Assembly (NCBI GenBank): GCA_965153355.1
Contig: OZ231127.1
Coordinates: 79,918,001 to 79,982,000 of the forward strand
Direction of reading: 5' to 3'
Origin: Flaccisagitta enflata
Taxonomy: Eukaryota; Chaetognatha; Sagittoidea; Aphragmophora
Length of the DNA: 64,000 nucleotides
Within the stretch, counting starts at the first letter, position 1. Each line of letters begins with the position of its first letter. Under the pieces are notes generated by a model. That model made no database searches and had not been told where the DNA came from. It worked only from the letters and a program-made list of their open reading frames with translations. Of the stretch, positions 1-11,909 are shown piece after piece. The translations under genes and the position numbers were made by a program.

Positions 1-1340
1 CAACATTAGAACAAAACAGGATAACTATGATCAATTTTTGCACCATGCATTTTTAAGAATCCAAAAATAACGCCAAAGTAACATAATGTTAGTACCAACT
101 ATAAGCATCTAGAAAAAGGTTTTTCCATGAAAGCTCTTGACAACCTTGGTTTTTTTTTTATTTTACTAATATGATAATAAAGTAAATTTCAGTCTTTGAA
201 AGAAAACTAGTATTATCACCAATGATGGAATCTCTTTCATGCTTACATGCATATGAAATGCAAAATGAAAAAAAAGAAATGATAGACAAAAACTCATAGC
301 AACTTCAACTTTAACTAAAATTCAATAAGATGATAGTATAGATAAGATCCTATTAGAAATCAACTAAATCAACTGAAAACAAAAAGGGATAAAAGTAAAT
401 CTAGTCAAGAGCAATCACTAAACCTGGTGGGTCTGTGATAATAGGTTATCTCCGGTTGACAGGGTACAAAAACTAGAATGATTTGGAGATCTTTTGAAAA
501 ATGTGGAACAATCAAGAGAATGCGTAGGTTGCCAATCATAGAAGTGGAAAGGCAGGATTAAGGGAAAAATTCAAAGTTATGAAAGAAAGACTTTTAAGAG
601 GATCTTTGATTAAACAGACCAAAGCAACAGCTCGACATGAAACAGGTTTGGTTTTAACTGAAAGCACTGGAGTGGTAAACAGATGAATAAGTTTTGAGAA
701 CCATAATTTTTCGTGTCAGATATGGACTTCTAAAATACAGAAATTTCTTTTCCCTTTTGCTGTAGGAAACCTCAATTCACCCATTACTTTGTCATGCAAT
801 ATTTTTGATAATATTTTTATTGGTTTTTGGTATCTTTTTTGAATGATTTGATCACAGCTCTTTTAATTCAAATGGAAAGATTGAACTAGACCGTAGAAAG
901 TCTGTTTCAAATAAGAAATTGGTAGTAAAATATAGGTTTTATCATGATGCATTGACTTAACCAGTAGCATTATAAAAACAATTTAGCACTTAGACAGATA
1001 AACAAAAAATACTTGCCTAAGACTGAAGTCATAATATGAGAAAGTTACTCAGAATAAAATTTGGAATAGCCATTCAAAGCATGCAAATATTGCCTCAGTA
1101 ATAGTTTAACTGGTAATATTTGGAACAAATATGCTACCCTGAGATAGCTTATCCAAATATGATTCCAAGCCACTTTTCCATAGGATGATGGAGGGAAATT
1201 CTGGCGGTCTACCCATATTTAAGGGATTAGTCCAGAGCTAGAAAAACAATGTCACTAGCTATTCAAACTGCAATCATTTATTATGATAAAGAGCACCCCA
1301 AAAAAGTTTCTGTCTGGCTTGATCTGTTTTTATTCGTTTT
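1..1340. other. AT-rich stretch, no gene seen
   Basis: No open frame with coding character, no tandem array and no recognisable mobile element end is visible on either strand. It may be intron or intergenic DNA of a gene starting outside the window. Confidence 0.5.
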
Positions 1341-1356
1341 TATATTTTTATTTTTA

Positions 1357-1440
1357 TTTTTATATGACCCGCTCTGTCCGTCTGTCGGTCAGTACGTCGG
1401 TCTGTCGGTCACGCTTAGCAGTGAAATTGATGTTAGCATT
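1357..1440 (+). repeat. Fragment of hairpin-headed dispersed repeat (pyrimidine-rich part)
   Basis: It starts TGACCCGCTCTG and runs into GTCGGTC/CCGTCTG motifs and ACGCTTAGCA. The same string of motifs occurs at 38745-38800, and the GGTCGG/GGTTGG motif lies just after the hairpin in the more complete copies near 40.3, 47.1 and 59.8 kb. The hairpin itself is absent here. Confidence 0.45.
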
Positions 1441-1642
1441 GTTAGCAATATTGAGAAAAATCAAAGATTTGTTGGTTATTTGTTGGTCTTTATGGGTCAC
1501 GTGTTGGTCCCCATAGGAGAATTATTTCTATTTTGTAATTATGAAGGATTTAAGAAGCAACAGGTCGCCCAAGGGCAATATGTGGTTAGCGATATCTGTT
1601 GCCCTGCTTTGCATGATTGTGAATCAAAATGAGAGAAAGCTG

Positions 1643-2063
1643 GGCAGCAGCCCATAAGGGTACGAAATCCTGTGGAACACACGGAGACTTTAGTTCATTC
1701 ATCCATCCGTCAGTCCCCCCAAGGATCTCTCAGGCCTGAAATCTGCCCTCTTAAGCCTGAAATCTGCCCTCTCAGGCCTGAAATCCGCCCTCTTAGCCCT
1801 AAATCTGAGAGGGCAGAATCAAGGCCCAAGAAGGCAGATTTCAGGCCTGAGAGGGTAGATTTCAGGCCTCAGAGGGCTGATTCAAGGCCTCAGAGGGCAG
1901 ATTTAACGTCTTAGAGGGCAGATTTCAGGCCTGAGAGGACAAATTACAGGCCTAGGAGGGCCCTGAGGGGGACTAATGAACGTACAAACAGACAAATGGA
2001 CGAACAAAAGACCCCTGTGTTCTACAGGACTTTGTCTCCTTCAGTGCCACGGCCCAAAAATGT
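1643..2063. mobile_element. Foldback-type element with minisatellite arms
   Basis: The left end (GGGCAGCAGCCCATAAGGG then TCCTGT.GAACACA) is matched in inverse orientation by the right end near 2025-2063. Between them a unit of about 21 bp (AGGCCTGAAATCTGCCCTCT) is repeated in one orientation to about 1800, then in the opposite orientation to about 1960, so the whole element can fold on itself. This is the structure of foldback (FB-type) transposons, whose inverted repeats are themselves tandem arrays. No coding capacity is seen. Related copies lie at 7.1, 9.27, 39.57 and 62.2 kb. Confidence 0.6.
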
Positions 2064-2099
2064 TGGAAGTTCAGCCTTCACTTCAGAGAATGTGAGGTT

Positions 2100-2420
2100 T
2101 GGGCCTTTAAGCTAGGGTTTAGGCCATGAGACTAGGGCTAAAGCCTCAAGGTTGGGATTTGGGCCTTGAAGCTGAGATTTTGGCCAAAGGCTGAAATTAG
2201 GGCCATGAGCCTAGGATTTGGGCCTCAAGGCCGGTCTTCAAGCCTTGAGGCAGGAATTTGGGCCTGGAGGCTGGAACTTGGGATCTGAGTCTAAAAATTT
2301 GGGCTTCAAAGCATAGTTTGAGTTTCAAAGCTAAGATTTGGGTTTCATGGATGGGAATTGGGTCTCATGGACAGATTTGGGCCTTATGGCTGGGATTTGG
2401 AATGGATGGCCTGGGTGGGA
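2100..2420 (+). repeat. Degenerate minisatellite (GGGCCTTGAGGCTGGGATTT-type)
   Basis: About fourteen diverged copies of a 20-25 bp unit containing TTTGGGCCT and AAGCTGGGATT lie head to tail. The unit resembles the cores of the foldback elements at 9.3 and 62.3 kb and the array at 60.96 kb, but here in one orientation only. Confidence 0.6.
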
Positions 2421-3110
2421 CGTAGGAGAAGGGGAAAGTTCTCTAAATGTTTGAGCATAGGTCATTGGCCCCTTTAGGGAAAATAGTCAATGCCCTATAA
2501 AGATTTGATCTAAGTGTGAAACATCATGGCAAATATCAATATCATATCACATGATGGCAGTTTGTACTGATAAAGAGATATATGAATGATAAAAGTATAA
2601 TGCTCCCTCCCCACTACTGATTTGAAAATATCAATGGGATAATCATAAAAATCTAACTGACCTTATTCTTCCAGTTAGAAACTTTTGAAAAAATGTATAT
2701 CTTCTACTTTTTGATAACTTATATTTTCATCACTTTAAAGAAAGGAAAAGAACCATTCTCTTAAGTCAGTTTTTAACCTTTTGGTAATTCATTTTCTATC
2801 ACTTCAAAGAAAAACAAGGAGAGATGCAGGATTTTCTAAAGAAAAAGCATAACCTGTGAATTGAGAAAAGTCCAGAACCGAGTGAAACAAGGCATGCAAA
2901 ACCTAATTACGCTTTGTCAAATGAAAGCAATATGATTGTTACTGGAAACGGAAGCTATGTTTAGTTCCCTAAAGCAAAAGGGGATTCAAATATCTACGTA
3001 CATATTTAACACGAGAGTACAGAACAAAGGCTTCCCAGTATATATGTTAATGAACAAGTAAAAATAATCATCCACACAAATTTGCAGGCTAAAACTACAA
3101 AGTGATAGTG
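2421..3110. other. AT-rich stretch, nothing recognised
   Basis: No coding frame, tandem repeat or mobile-element terminus is visible. Confidence 0.4.
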
Positions 3111-3116
3111 TTTGGT

Positions 3117-3281
3117 CACGTCTTGATTGTCTTAGGACCATTGTGCAGATCAATCGTCAGTGAACGAATTGACATCAGGTATGTAGCAGAAGGAGAATTC
3201 GCTTTGAGATTATCATAATGTGGAACGGGGAGCAGAGGTGGTAGTAGTAGTAGTAGAACTATTTTAAAAATTAGCAAAACC
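3117..3281 (-). CDS. Possible last exon of an unrecognised minus-strand gene
   Basis: On the minus strand an open frame reads from a possible acceptor (AAAATAG, about 3282) through a Leu/Pro stretch to HYDNLKANSPSATYLMSIRS and a stop at about 3117. Its phase fits the donor of the exon-like segment at 3425-3551. I do not recognise the protein, and no polyadenylation signal was found close downstream. Support is only splice-phase agreement and protein-like composition. Confidence 0.25.
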
Positions 3282-3424
3282 TTGAACGAGAAAAGGGGAA
3301 AATGAATTATAATCCTGCAATAGCAAGCTGACAGTTAAATTGACATGTCAAAAAGCTATAATCTGAGATTCACTCTCATTATCACCATGTTACATGAAAC
3401 GAAAAATTACAGGTGAAAATACCA

Positions 3425-3551
3425 AAGCAAGCAAGTATAAACTCATCCTTAAGCCTTTCATTGAGCAAAATTATTCGAGCCTGATATTTCAACATGGTCA
3501 ATGCTGAATCAAAAGCCCTATTTTTCACCAATTTGGAGTAAAATCTGACAG
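3425..3551 (-). CDS. Possible internal exon of the same unrecognised gene
   Basis: The minus-strand frame reads FYSKLVKNRAFDSALTMLKY, continues through an amphipathic helix-like stretch (QARIILLNERLKDEF) and reaches a candidate donor TTTG|GTATTTTC at about 3424. The composition (alternating hydrophobic and charged residues, no low complexity) looks like real alpha-helical protein, unlike most small frames here. The acceptor is unclear: CTGTCAG at about 3552 is a candidate. The joined phase into 3281 is open. Family not recognised. Confidence 0.3.
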
Positions 3552-4017
3552 CCCCAATAATGAGCATGCATATTAGGCTTTAAGTATCACCATTACTTTT
3601 GGGTCTGAAGCTTGATTAAAATAGCATCTGAATTTCATCACTTAATAATTTATGAATACAATCTTTTATAAAAGCGTAACTTTTTGACTAAAATTAAGTC
3701 TGAGTAAAAAGAAAACATTTACAAAAGGAAAAAAATACTAAGAAATATCAAACATCCATAACAAACAGAATTGTTGTTAGATGGTATGGAACAAAAATTG
3801 GATTGTGAAGCACAATAAACTTTGATAGTGATACTCGGTTTACAATCATGCAAGCATAAAGATAAAGAAATATCTCAATTTGTCTGATTACAGAGGGGAT
3901 CCTAAGATCCCGCTTCCCAGCCCTTCTCTGCCTATTTTCTACCCTCACTTGATGAACCTAGACGCTAATCAATATATACGCTACCATCAAAATTCTCACT
4001 TTATTTTATAAAAACTC

Positions 4018-4250
4018 ACCTTGGAGGAGACGTACGCATCCAGAAATCGGACAATAGAGAAATTGGAGCTCCTTTGTCATCGAGTTAATCCAAAGAGAAG
4101 GGCCTTTGTGAGGAAATTCTTTTCAGCGAAACACAAATGGCGACTACATAGTAACAACCAATCAACAGTGCTGGGTTGGGAGACAGCAGAGGTGGCAGCT
4201 GCATGTCAAAATGGCTGACTCTGCTGACGTCATACTGCCTCTCTTTGTTT
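4018..4250 (-). promoter_or_regulatory. Possible first exon and CCAAT-rich promoter region of a minus-strand gene
   Basis: On the minus strand CTCCAAG|GTGAGTT at about 4018 is a near-consensus 5' splice site. Upstream of it a short frame begins ATGACAAAGGAGCTC. Further upstream (4440-4610) lie four CCAAT/ATTGG boxes in a locally less AT-rich stretch with CpGs. This would suit the 5' end of the gene whose possible exons lie at 3.1-3.6 kb. It is inferred only from signals. Confidence 0.25.
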
Positions 4251-5009
4251 CATTCTAACATCAAATCATCAAAATTAGCCTTACAACTTACATTTGCCAA
4301 TGTCAAATCATTATTTCCTAGGAATATAGGCTAAGTGACACATTTTACAATGCATTTGTAGTTTTTCTAACAAAGATTTTATGAAAAATGTCACATTATG
4401 TTAATGAGACTTGGTTTGACGTCAGCCTTTCCTCTTGCCAACAACTACATAAGTCTCATTGGTAGCTTTAATCTCGAACGTTCCAATGATATGATATCTC
4501 ATTGGATACTCGCGACGCCCGCATTATGATTCTTTTCTTTCTTTCGAGCCGTCCTTGATTGTGATTGGTGGATTGATATGAAACAGGTTCCTGATTGGTC
4601 AACTCATTTTTTTCTCGACGATCCTTTCTGCGATTCTACTCGCATCGCCTGCAACTCTCATCAGATGCACGAAGGGAACCCTCGGAAGCGGAGTTAGGGA
4701 ACTAACTCCGTCGAATTGCGATTAAATAAAAACACTTAAAGAATTAAAAAAAACTTATACATTTCCCTACTTTATCTCCTCTCTTGGAAATATTGCGTAA
4801 TGAAAAAAGACACTCGACAATCCTCATAGAATTTGACTCACAAATCTGCCACTCTCATTGCTTCTTAATTAGCAATAATTGCGTAATTTCTTATCCTCAA
4901 GGTAAGCCCCTTGTCACATGAGATTCATTGCTGTATTTCTTTTGTGTTGTGTTCTCAGTCTGTTTTTCCATCACGCTTGAAATCACTGAAATAAGTATAA
5001 TGATTCGCA

Positions 5010-6360
5010 TCAGTGAAAATCATTCACATCACTTTCATCAATCAGACTCATTCATCATTTACTTTTTACATTCAGTCATCATTCATTCAGTTATTCATTC
5101 AGTCATTCATTCATTCAAACATCATTCATCATTCATTCATCATTCATTCAACATTCATTCATCATTCATTCATCATTCATTCATTTATCAATCATTCATC
5201 ATTCATTCATCATTCATTTATCATTCATTCATCATTCATTCATCATTCATTCATTCATTCATCATTCATTCATTTATCATTCATTCATCATTCATTCATT
5301 CATTCATTCATTCATTCATTCATCATTCTTCATTCATTCATCGTTCATCATTCATCCTTCATTCATCGTTCATCAATCATCCTTCATTCATCATTCATTG
5401 ATCATTCATTGATCATTCATTGATCATTCATTGATCATTCATTCGTCATTCATTCATCATTCATTTGTCATTCATTTGTCATTCATTCATCATTCATTCG
5501 TCATTCATTCATCATTCATTCATCATTCATTTGTCATTCATTCATCATTCATTCATCATTCATTCATTATTCGTCATTCATTCCATCATTTAATCCTTCA
5601 TTTATTCATTCATTTATTCAATCATTCTTTCATCATTCACTCATCATTCAATCATCATTCATTCGTTCATCATTCATCATTCATTCTTCATTCATTCTTC
5701 ATTCATTCCTCATTCATTCTTCATTCATTCATCATTCATTCATCATTCATTCATCATTTATTCATCATTCATTCATCATTCATTCATTCATCATTCATTC
5801 ATCATTCATTCATTCATTCATCATTCATTTGTTCATCATTCATTTGTTCATTTGTTATTCATTCATTATCCAATCACTATCCATTTGTTACCCATTTTTT
5901 CTCCATTTGTTATCCACTCATTATCTATTCATTATCCACTCATTATGATTATCCATTCATTATCCATTCATTATCCATTCATCATTTATTCATTATTCAT
6001 TCATCCTATATTCATTATTCATTCATCATTTATTCATTTTTCATTCATCATATATTCATTATTCATTCATCATATATTCATCATTCATTCATCATTTATT
6101 CATTATTCATTCATCATATATTCATTATTCATTCATCACTTATTCAACCATCATTTACTCAATATTCATTCATCATTTATTCATTATTCATCCATAATTT
6201 ATTCAATATACATTCATCATTTATTCATTATTCATTCATCATGTACTCATCATTCACTCATCATTTATTCATCATTCACACATCTTTCATTTATCGTTCA
6301 TCTGTTATTCATTCATTTGTGTGTCTCTCATCTTTCATACACTCTCATTCAGTAGTTCAT
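5010..6360 (+). repeat. 1.35-kb CATT/ATTCATTCATC array
   Basis: An almost unbroken run of ATTC and ATTCATTCATC units, degenerating after 5850 into TTATCCATTCA/TTCATTATTCA variants. All three forward frames stay open for long stretches only because the repeat contains no stop codon; the resulting His/Ser/Phe/Ile frames are artefacts. Confidence 0.9.
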
Positions 6361-6570
6361 TACATGTCCCAAGCAATGTACTCGAAACAATTATATGAAT
6401 TCATTGTATGTACAAGTAAGCAAAGCAGCCAAGCGCAGTGCAAAATAATGTCTTGGATTTACCAGAAAGAAAACGCTTTACCTGATGACATTGATTTCAA
6501 AAACTTTAGTTTAAGAAGTTCTTCCCCTCAACCCTTGGTCCTCTCTTGACCATCTTTTCCAAGCTTTATT

Positions 6571-6844
<274 letters not shown>

Positions 6845-6934
6845 CCTTTATAGCTTTATCTTTGTGGATCGATCTTTTTTTCTGGGGGTTGGAAGGGGGG
6901 GAGTAAATGGTTAGTCGAATGATCGCAGGCGTTT

Positions 6935-7060
6935 TCTTTTTTCTCGCCCTGCGCGACTCTATAAGCACCGTTTTGGTCTCTAGCTTGGTCGGAAGGTCCG
7001 TCCATGAGTCAAATTTGTTAATTCCGCACATTTTTAACTGTAGCACGTGCTAATTGGCCT
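6935..7060 (+). repeat. Hairpin-headed dispersed repeat, diverged copy
   Basis: TCGCCCTGCGCGACTCTATAAGC followed by GGTCGGAAGGTCCGTCC matches the head of copies at 57.66 and 59.75 kb (stem, then CTCTATAAGCC, then GGTCGGTCCGTCC). Confidence 0.45.
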
Positions 7061-7105
7061 GCTACATCACCGCCCCTGTCCATCCGTTCCTGATTCTGGC
7101 CTTGT

Positions 7106-7580
7106 TCTTTTTGGGCAGCGGTCCCAAAGGGCCGATGTCCTGTAGGACACAGGGGTAAATTTCCTTACGTCCGTCTATCCATACATCTCCCCCTCAAAGT
7201 TTCTCATTTCTCATATTTTCATTGGATAACATGGGGAAATGACAAAAAACAAACTTCCCATTGAATAACATGAAAAATTTACAAAAAATAGAAAAAAACA
7301 AATTTCCCATGGAATAAGAAAGAAAATTAACCAAAAATGAAAAGAATGCAAAATTCCAATTGGATAACATGGAAAATTGATAAAAAAAACAAGAAAAACA
7401 TGAAATTCTCATTAAATAATATGAAAAATTGACAAGAAATTAAAGAGAAATGTATGACTCAAATTGAATATCTTGGATAATTGCCTCAAAGGCCTGAAAT
7501 ATGCTTCCTCAGGACGTAAGGAAATTCACCCCTGTGTCCTACAGGACATCGGCCTTTTGGGGCCACTGCCCTGCTCTCAC
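7106..7580. mobile_element. Foldback-family element with about 65-bp inverted ends
   Basis: The left end TTTTTGGGCAGCGGTCCC...GATGTCCTGTAGGACACAGGGG...TTCCTTACGTCC is repeated in inverse orientation at about 7505-7573 with few differences. The interior is an imperfect repeat of about 60 bp (AATTTCCCATTGGATAACATG plus an A-rich spacer). No coding frame. Confidence 0.6.
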
Positions 7581-8400
7581 TCCACTTCTTCAGCTGATCA
7601 CTTCAAGCAGGGCATCGGGTACCACTGACCATGTGCGGTCCTTGGATGACTTGTTTGATCTTCTTACTTTTTTCATGGGGTAACATCGCAGACATCTTGC
7701 GAACTGCGCAATTGGAAAAAAGCTGAGAAAAGGCTGGCTGTGTGAGTGACTTTTGCCCCTCAAAAAACAAGATATAAATAAACTCTTGATAACATTGATC
7801 TTTGATAACGATATCATTACAATAAACGAGAGTATACATGTTAGGTCACGTGTTAGGCGTCTCACCGCGACGTCCACGTGCTACGCGAATTCCGCTGTGT
7901 TGGTCTGTCTGTCGTTTTATCGGTTAGATAGCCTCATATTTCTTGTTTGGTGGGGTTTTTGACATTTTTTATTTTTGCTTATTACCGTCTCCGCCAAAAA
8001 GCCATACTGACTTTCTTCATCCCTTCTGTCTACCCACAATGTGGGTCAAAAATGCTACTAATTTCAGACGGACGGGCAGGTTTTCTTGTAAGGCGAGGTT
8101 TATTGCTCGAGCCTTTGGGCAACAAGACCGAATACACGGCCAAAAAGTCGTCGCTTGCGGATGAGTAGGGGCATGGCAGTAATGCGGGTGGGCAGGCGCA
8201 GTAAGAAAATGAGTTTGGACAGAGTTGAGAGTGGGCGGGAGCAGTATTGTTATTATCGATAAGAAAACACCAATTCGTGTCATCCAGAATTTCGCGTTAC
8301 CTACCTATACCTATGGAGCTACCTGCCTTCCTACCTACCCACCGTCTTTTAGAATCGCTTAGCAAGAGGCTAAAAAGTAAGATCGACTAAAAATAGATCG

Positions 8401-8403
<3 letters not shown>

Positions 8404-8452
<49 letters not shown>
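8404..8452 (+). repeat. (CT)n microsatellite
   Basis: An uninterrupted CT dinucleotide run. Confidence 0.9.
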
Positions 8453-8458
<6 letters not shown>

Positions 8459-8865
8459 ACTCAATGTCACGGACACGACTTATAGCATATCCCTCCATTC
8501 CTCTGACCTCACGTGAAGGATTGTAACGTTGGAGAAGTATCTCATACCAAACGACAAAAACAAACTAAGCGGACTAAGCAATACTGTGAAGTAGCTAGGA
8601 TAGGAGCTACTTTGTTCCTTTTCTTGTTAACGCAGGTTCAAGCAAAAGAAAAGCTTAGATTGAGAATAAGGTTGAGGTTTAATTCAAAACATTCCTAGCT
8701 ACTTCAGTATACTTAGTAGGCATATTCATCATTGGCTATCGGGATCAATTTGTTGTACATTCAGAGGAGCCTTTTTGGTCGCGTGCAAAGCGATTCAACA
8801 CCCTATTCACGGGCCTACTAACTCGGTCGGTTGGCGGGTCGGTCCGTTGGTCATTCCCCTTTTTT

Positions 8866-8945
8866 TTGGCAGCGGCGCTGAAGGGGCTGATAACCTATGC
8901 TTTCAGATTTGGGAAATTTCTCCTCCTCCTTCTCCTCCTTCATCT
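8866..8945 (+). repeat. Solo end of the foldback family
   Basis: TTTTTTTTGGCAGCGGCGCTGAAGGGGC...CCTATGCTTTCAGAT...TTTCTCCTCCTCC is a diverged copy of the left terminus at 9267 and 62229. No matching inverted partner is visible nearby. Confidence 0.45.
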
Positions 8946-9266
8946 GCATCTTCCCCCTCGTCATTTGTTGTATCATGCTTATCCACTGGACGTCCAGTTT
9001 GCTCTTCTTCTCATTTCATCTCTGAGCCAATTCCTCATGCTATGCTTTACTTTCTGTTCCCTCTCTTGCTTTTCTTCTTTCTCCCATCCTGATGACTAGT
9101 ATCTTTTCCTTCTCCACCGACCAGCTCCATCCTCCTACGCATTGCCTTCTCCTTAAACTTTCGGCTATCTTCACTGTTATTTGCAATGACTTCTCTCTAA
9201 GAGGGTCTTTCCGCCTCCCTATGTTCCCCAACTTCTTTCCTCCCCCATGTTTCTAACCCTGCCTTT

Positions 9267-9612
9267 CCTTTTTGGGCAGCGGCCCCGAAGGGGCCGATGA
9301 CCTATGCTTTCACACAGGGGAATTTTCTCCTCCTCCTCCTCCTCCAGCGTACCCCCCCCCCTCGAGGCCCAAATCCTAGCTTCGAGGCTCAAATCCCAGC
9401 CTGGAAGCTCAAATCCCAGCCTGGAGGCTCAAATCCCAGCCTTGAGGCTCAAATCCAAGCCTCAAGGCTCAAATCCTAGTCTGGAGGCCCAAATCCTAGT
9501 CTCGAGGCTCAAATCTCAGCCTCAAGGCCCCAACGCCAGCCTCCAGGCCCTAATCCCAGCCTTGAGGCTCAAATAAAAACGGCATAGGTCATCGGCCCCT
9601 TTGGGGCCGCTG
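9267..9612. mobile_element. Foldback-family element with GGCCCAAATCC minisatellite
   Basis: The left end GGGCAGCGGCCCCGAAGG...GATGACCTATGC and the inverted right end (9577-9612) agree over about 35 bp. The interior holds about eleven copies of a 20-21 bp unit of the form GAGGCTCAAATCCCAGCCT. Downstream, 9613-9690 (GGGTACCGCTGACC...CTAACGCTTTTGCGACTATTG) recurs after the 62.2-kb copy, so the true element may extend to about 9690. Confidence 0.6.
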
Positions 9613-10164
9613 CCCCTCTAACCACTTTACACCCTTACACTCAAATAGGGGCAACGGGTACCGCTGACCATCTAACGCTTTTGCGACTATTGTTACTGTT
9701 AACATTTTTCTCTCACTCGGGTTTGTGTGCAGTATCTATGCCTTATGGTATCACAGATAGAAACATTTCTTCAATACTGCTATCTTCACAAAAAAAAATC
9801 TTTCCACCTGATAACTGCCATCAACTTTGGAAGAGTGTTGCTCCTAAAAGAGTAAAGCTATGACAACCAGTTCAGTCCCATCTGAGGGAATTGTTTTAAT
9901 TTTAACTCTTTAAAATGGGATCAATCTGGGGTCAGTAGCTTTGTTTATTTAGGTGCAGCACATTATCAAAGTTTATAGGTAGTTTCCAGGTGGAAAGATC
10001 TTACTTGTGAAGATGGTATTCCGTGCTCATGTAATTTAACCTTTCTCAACTTTTCTTTTTTCTTTTCTCTCCTTAAACACGCTTTGCGCCATCAGTATTG
10101 AACATCCGTTGATGTTCCACGGACTTCTTCAGTTCTCGACACCAATAAGGCTCTAAAAAAACTC

Positions 10165-10166
<2 letters not shown>

Positions 10167-10260
<94 letters not shown>
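10167..10260 (+). repeat. (CAA)n run upstream of the PNRC start codon
   Basis: About 31 CAA units lie 87-180 bp upstream of the start codon, probably within the 5' untranslated region. A possible acceptor (GCGCCATCAG, about 10096) with a pyrimidine-rich tract precedes it, so an upstream non-coding exon is possible. Confidence 0.8.
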
Positions 10261-10346
10261 AACAAAAACAAAAAAACCACATCGATGAAAACAAAAACGA
10301 CGACGATAATATCAACAACGACAACAATAACAATCTTCAAATTGGA

Positions 10347-10843
10347 ATGATGGATTCGAAGAAAATCCCGAGATCAAGGCGTAAGCAGTCCGCTCATCAG
10401 CAGCAAAGACCTCAACAACAACAACAACAACAACAATCACCGGTTCAACTCCTGAATATCAACATCGACATGAACCAGCTTGGATCGGGCGTTGCTGCTG
10501 CGCCGAAGAGCGTCAGTCCCAAAGGATCTTGCTTCAAGTCTGCTTCCAACAACCGAAGCAGCGCGAGTCCTAACAAGGTGCACTGGGAGAAATCCCTCTT
10601 TGCACCACCAACATCATCATCTTCATCTTCATTTGTGGAACCCATGAAAATGGCCAGTCTTTCACAGTCAGCATCATCAACATTTTCATCTCCTCAACAT
10701 CATCATCACCAACATCATCATCATCATCAATCCTCATCACCATCTGCTCTCAAGCCAGTCTTTGGCGTGCCTGCTTCAACAAGTCTTCTCTCCAAGCCAT
10801 TTTCAATGGCTTCAACTCCTGCTGCTCCGATCTCTCGCCTCCA

Positions 10844-10930
<87 letters not shown>

Positions 10931-11393
10931 CTTCGTCGTCGATTCTTCTTCTCCGTCACGCATTCGTAAGTCATCCTCATCTTCTTCTTCTTCCTCTTCC
11001 TCTTCTCCTACTCCTCTCTCGTCTTCTCCTTCTTTCGCGGGGGCCAAATGGCAGTCGGACGCCCCGTTGCCAGGCAACGTGCCTAAGCCACCCACGCGCT
11101 GGCTGGGCAACGGCGCCTCCCCTGGAAACGACAAGGAAAAGAAACAACAACAACAACAACAACAACAACATGTTGTGACGATGAAGAAAGCGGCATTTCC
11201 CACTCAGATGCGGTCAGGTTGCGATGTGAGGGAGCTGCGGTCGGCCGTTGCTCCTCCTCCTCCTCCTTCCTCATCGATGTGGTCTTCTCCTCCCTCATCT
11301 CCTTCCTCTCCTCCTTCTGCTCCTGCTCAGACTGATTTTCAGATCAGGTCTGACATGTCTATTCAATTGAAAGCCTTATTGAATGTCGCCTAG
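10347..11393 (+). CDS. PNRC: PNRC-family protein (proline-rich nuclear receptor coactivator / decapping adaptor)
   Basis: This 348-residue single-exon frame carries the two hallmarks of the PNRC family. A proline-rich motif lies at about residues 231-253 (AGAKW...VPKPPTRWLG), and a C-terminal NR-box-like element QLKALLNVA ends the protein at 348. In vertebrates PNRC2 binds DCP1A through the proline-rich segment and links decapping to UPF1 in nonsense-mediated decay; PNRC1/2 also bind nuclear receptors through that region and an LxxLL-type motif (here LKALL). The rest is low complexity: Gln, Ser and His runs and 29 consecutive Asn codons (AAC, residues 167-195). Vertebrate PNRC2 is only about 139 residues, so this version is greatly lengthened by repeats. 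A basic N-terminus (KKIPRSRRKQ) follows the start. The identification rests on the two motifs and their order. Confidence 0.8.
10845..10931 (+). repeat. (AAC)29 coding microsatellite in PNRC
   Basis: Twenty-nine perfect AAC codons encode polyasparagine between the Ser/Pro/His-rich N-terminal half and the conserved proline-rich motif. Confidence 0.95.
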
Positions 11394-11444
11394 GCTCGAA
11401 TTTTTTTATTATCACTTTTTTTATTGTTATTATTTTTTTTTCAA

Positions 11445-11449
<5 letters not shown>

Positions 11450-11487
<38 letters not shown>

Positions 11488-11503
11488 CTCGCTCTCGCTC
11501 TCG

Positions 11504-11539
<36 letters not shown>
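11450..11539 (+). repeat. (CT)n/(CGCTCT)n microsatellite in PNRC 3' region
   Basis: CT runs are interrupted by about five GCTCTC units, probably inside the 3' untranslated region because the polyadenylation signal lies downstream. Confidence 0.85.
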
Positions 11540-11541
<2 letters not shown>

Positions 11542-11590
11542 AAATAACCGCTCGTGAAAATGGCAGAAATTTTTTATGATTGTGATGGTA

Positions 11591-11596
11591 AATAAA
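11591..11596 (+). terminator. AATAAA polyadenylation signal of PNRC
   Basis: A canonical AATAAA lies about 200 bp after the PNRC stop codon. Confidence 0.55.
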
Positions 11597-11754
11597 AGTC
11601 TAGTCACGCTACCTTATCTCAGTTGCGTGACTCGTGTGTTATGTATATGATTCTAGATGAACTGATGTCTACGCGCCCTCTTGCTACGCTTAATATCATT
11701 TATTAGATTCATATATTTATATACGTTTGTGTGTTTGCGTCTGTTTATAACGAT

Positions 11755-11755
<1 letters not shown>

Positions 11756-11809
<54 letters not shown>
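11756..11809 (+). repeat. (GT)n microsatellite
   Basis: An uninterrupted GT dinucleotide run. Confidence 0.95.
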
Positions 11810-11810
<1 letters not shown>

Positions 11811-11909
11811 CCTGCCATATGTGCGTATATCTGATTGCTTGTTCCTTTTAACGATAGTTTGATTGATTGATTGTCCGTCTCAACCTTCCGAGTTTTTTTT
11901 ATATTTGCG

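Noticed and set aside
5010-6549. Long His/Ser/Phe/Ile open frames in the CATT array
   Set aside because: A stop-free tandem repeat gives open frames in all three forward phases; composition is purely that of the repeat.
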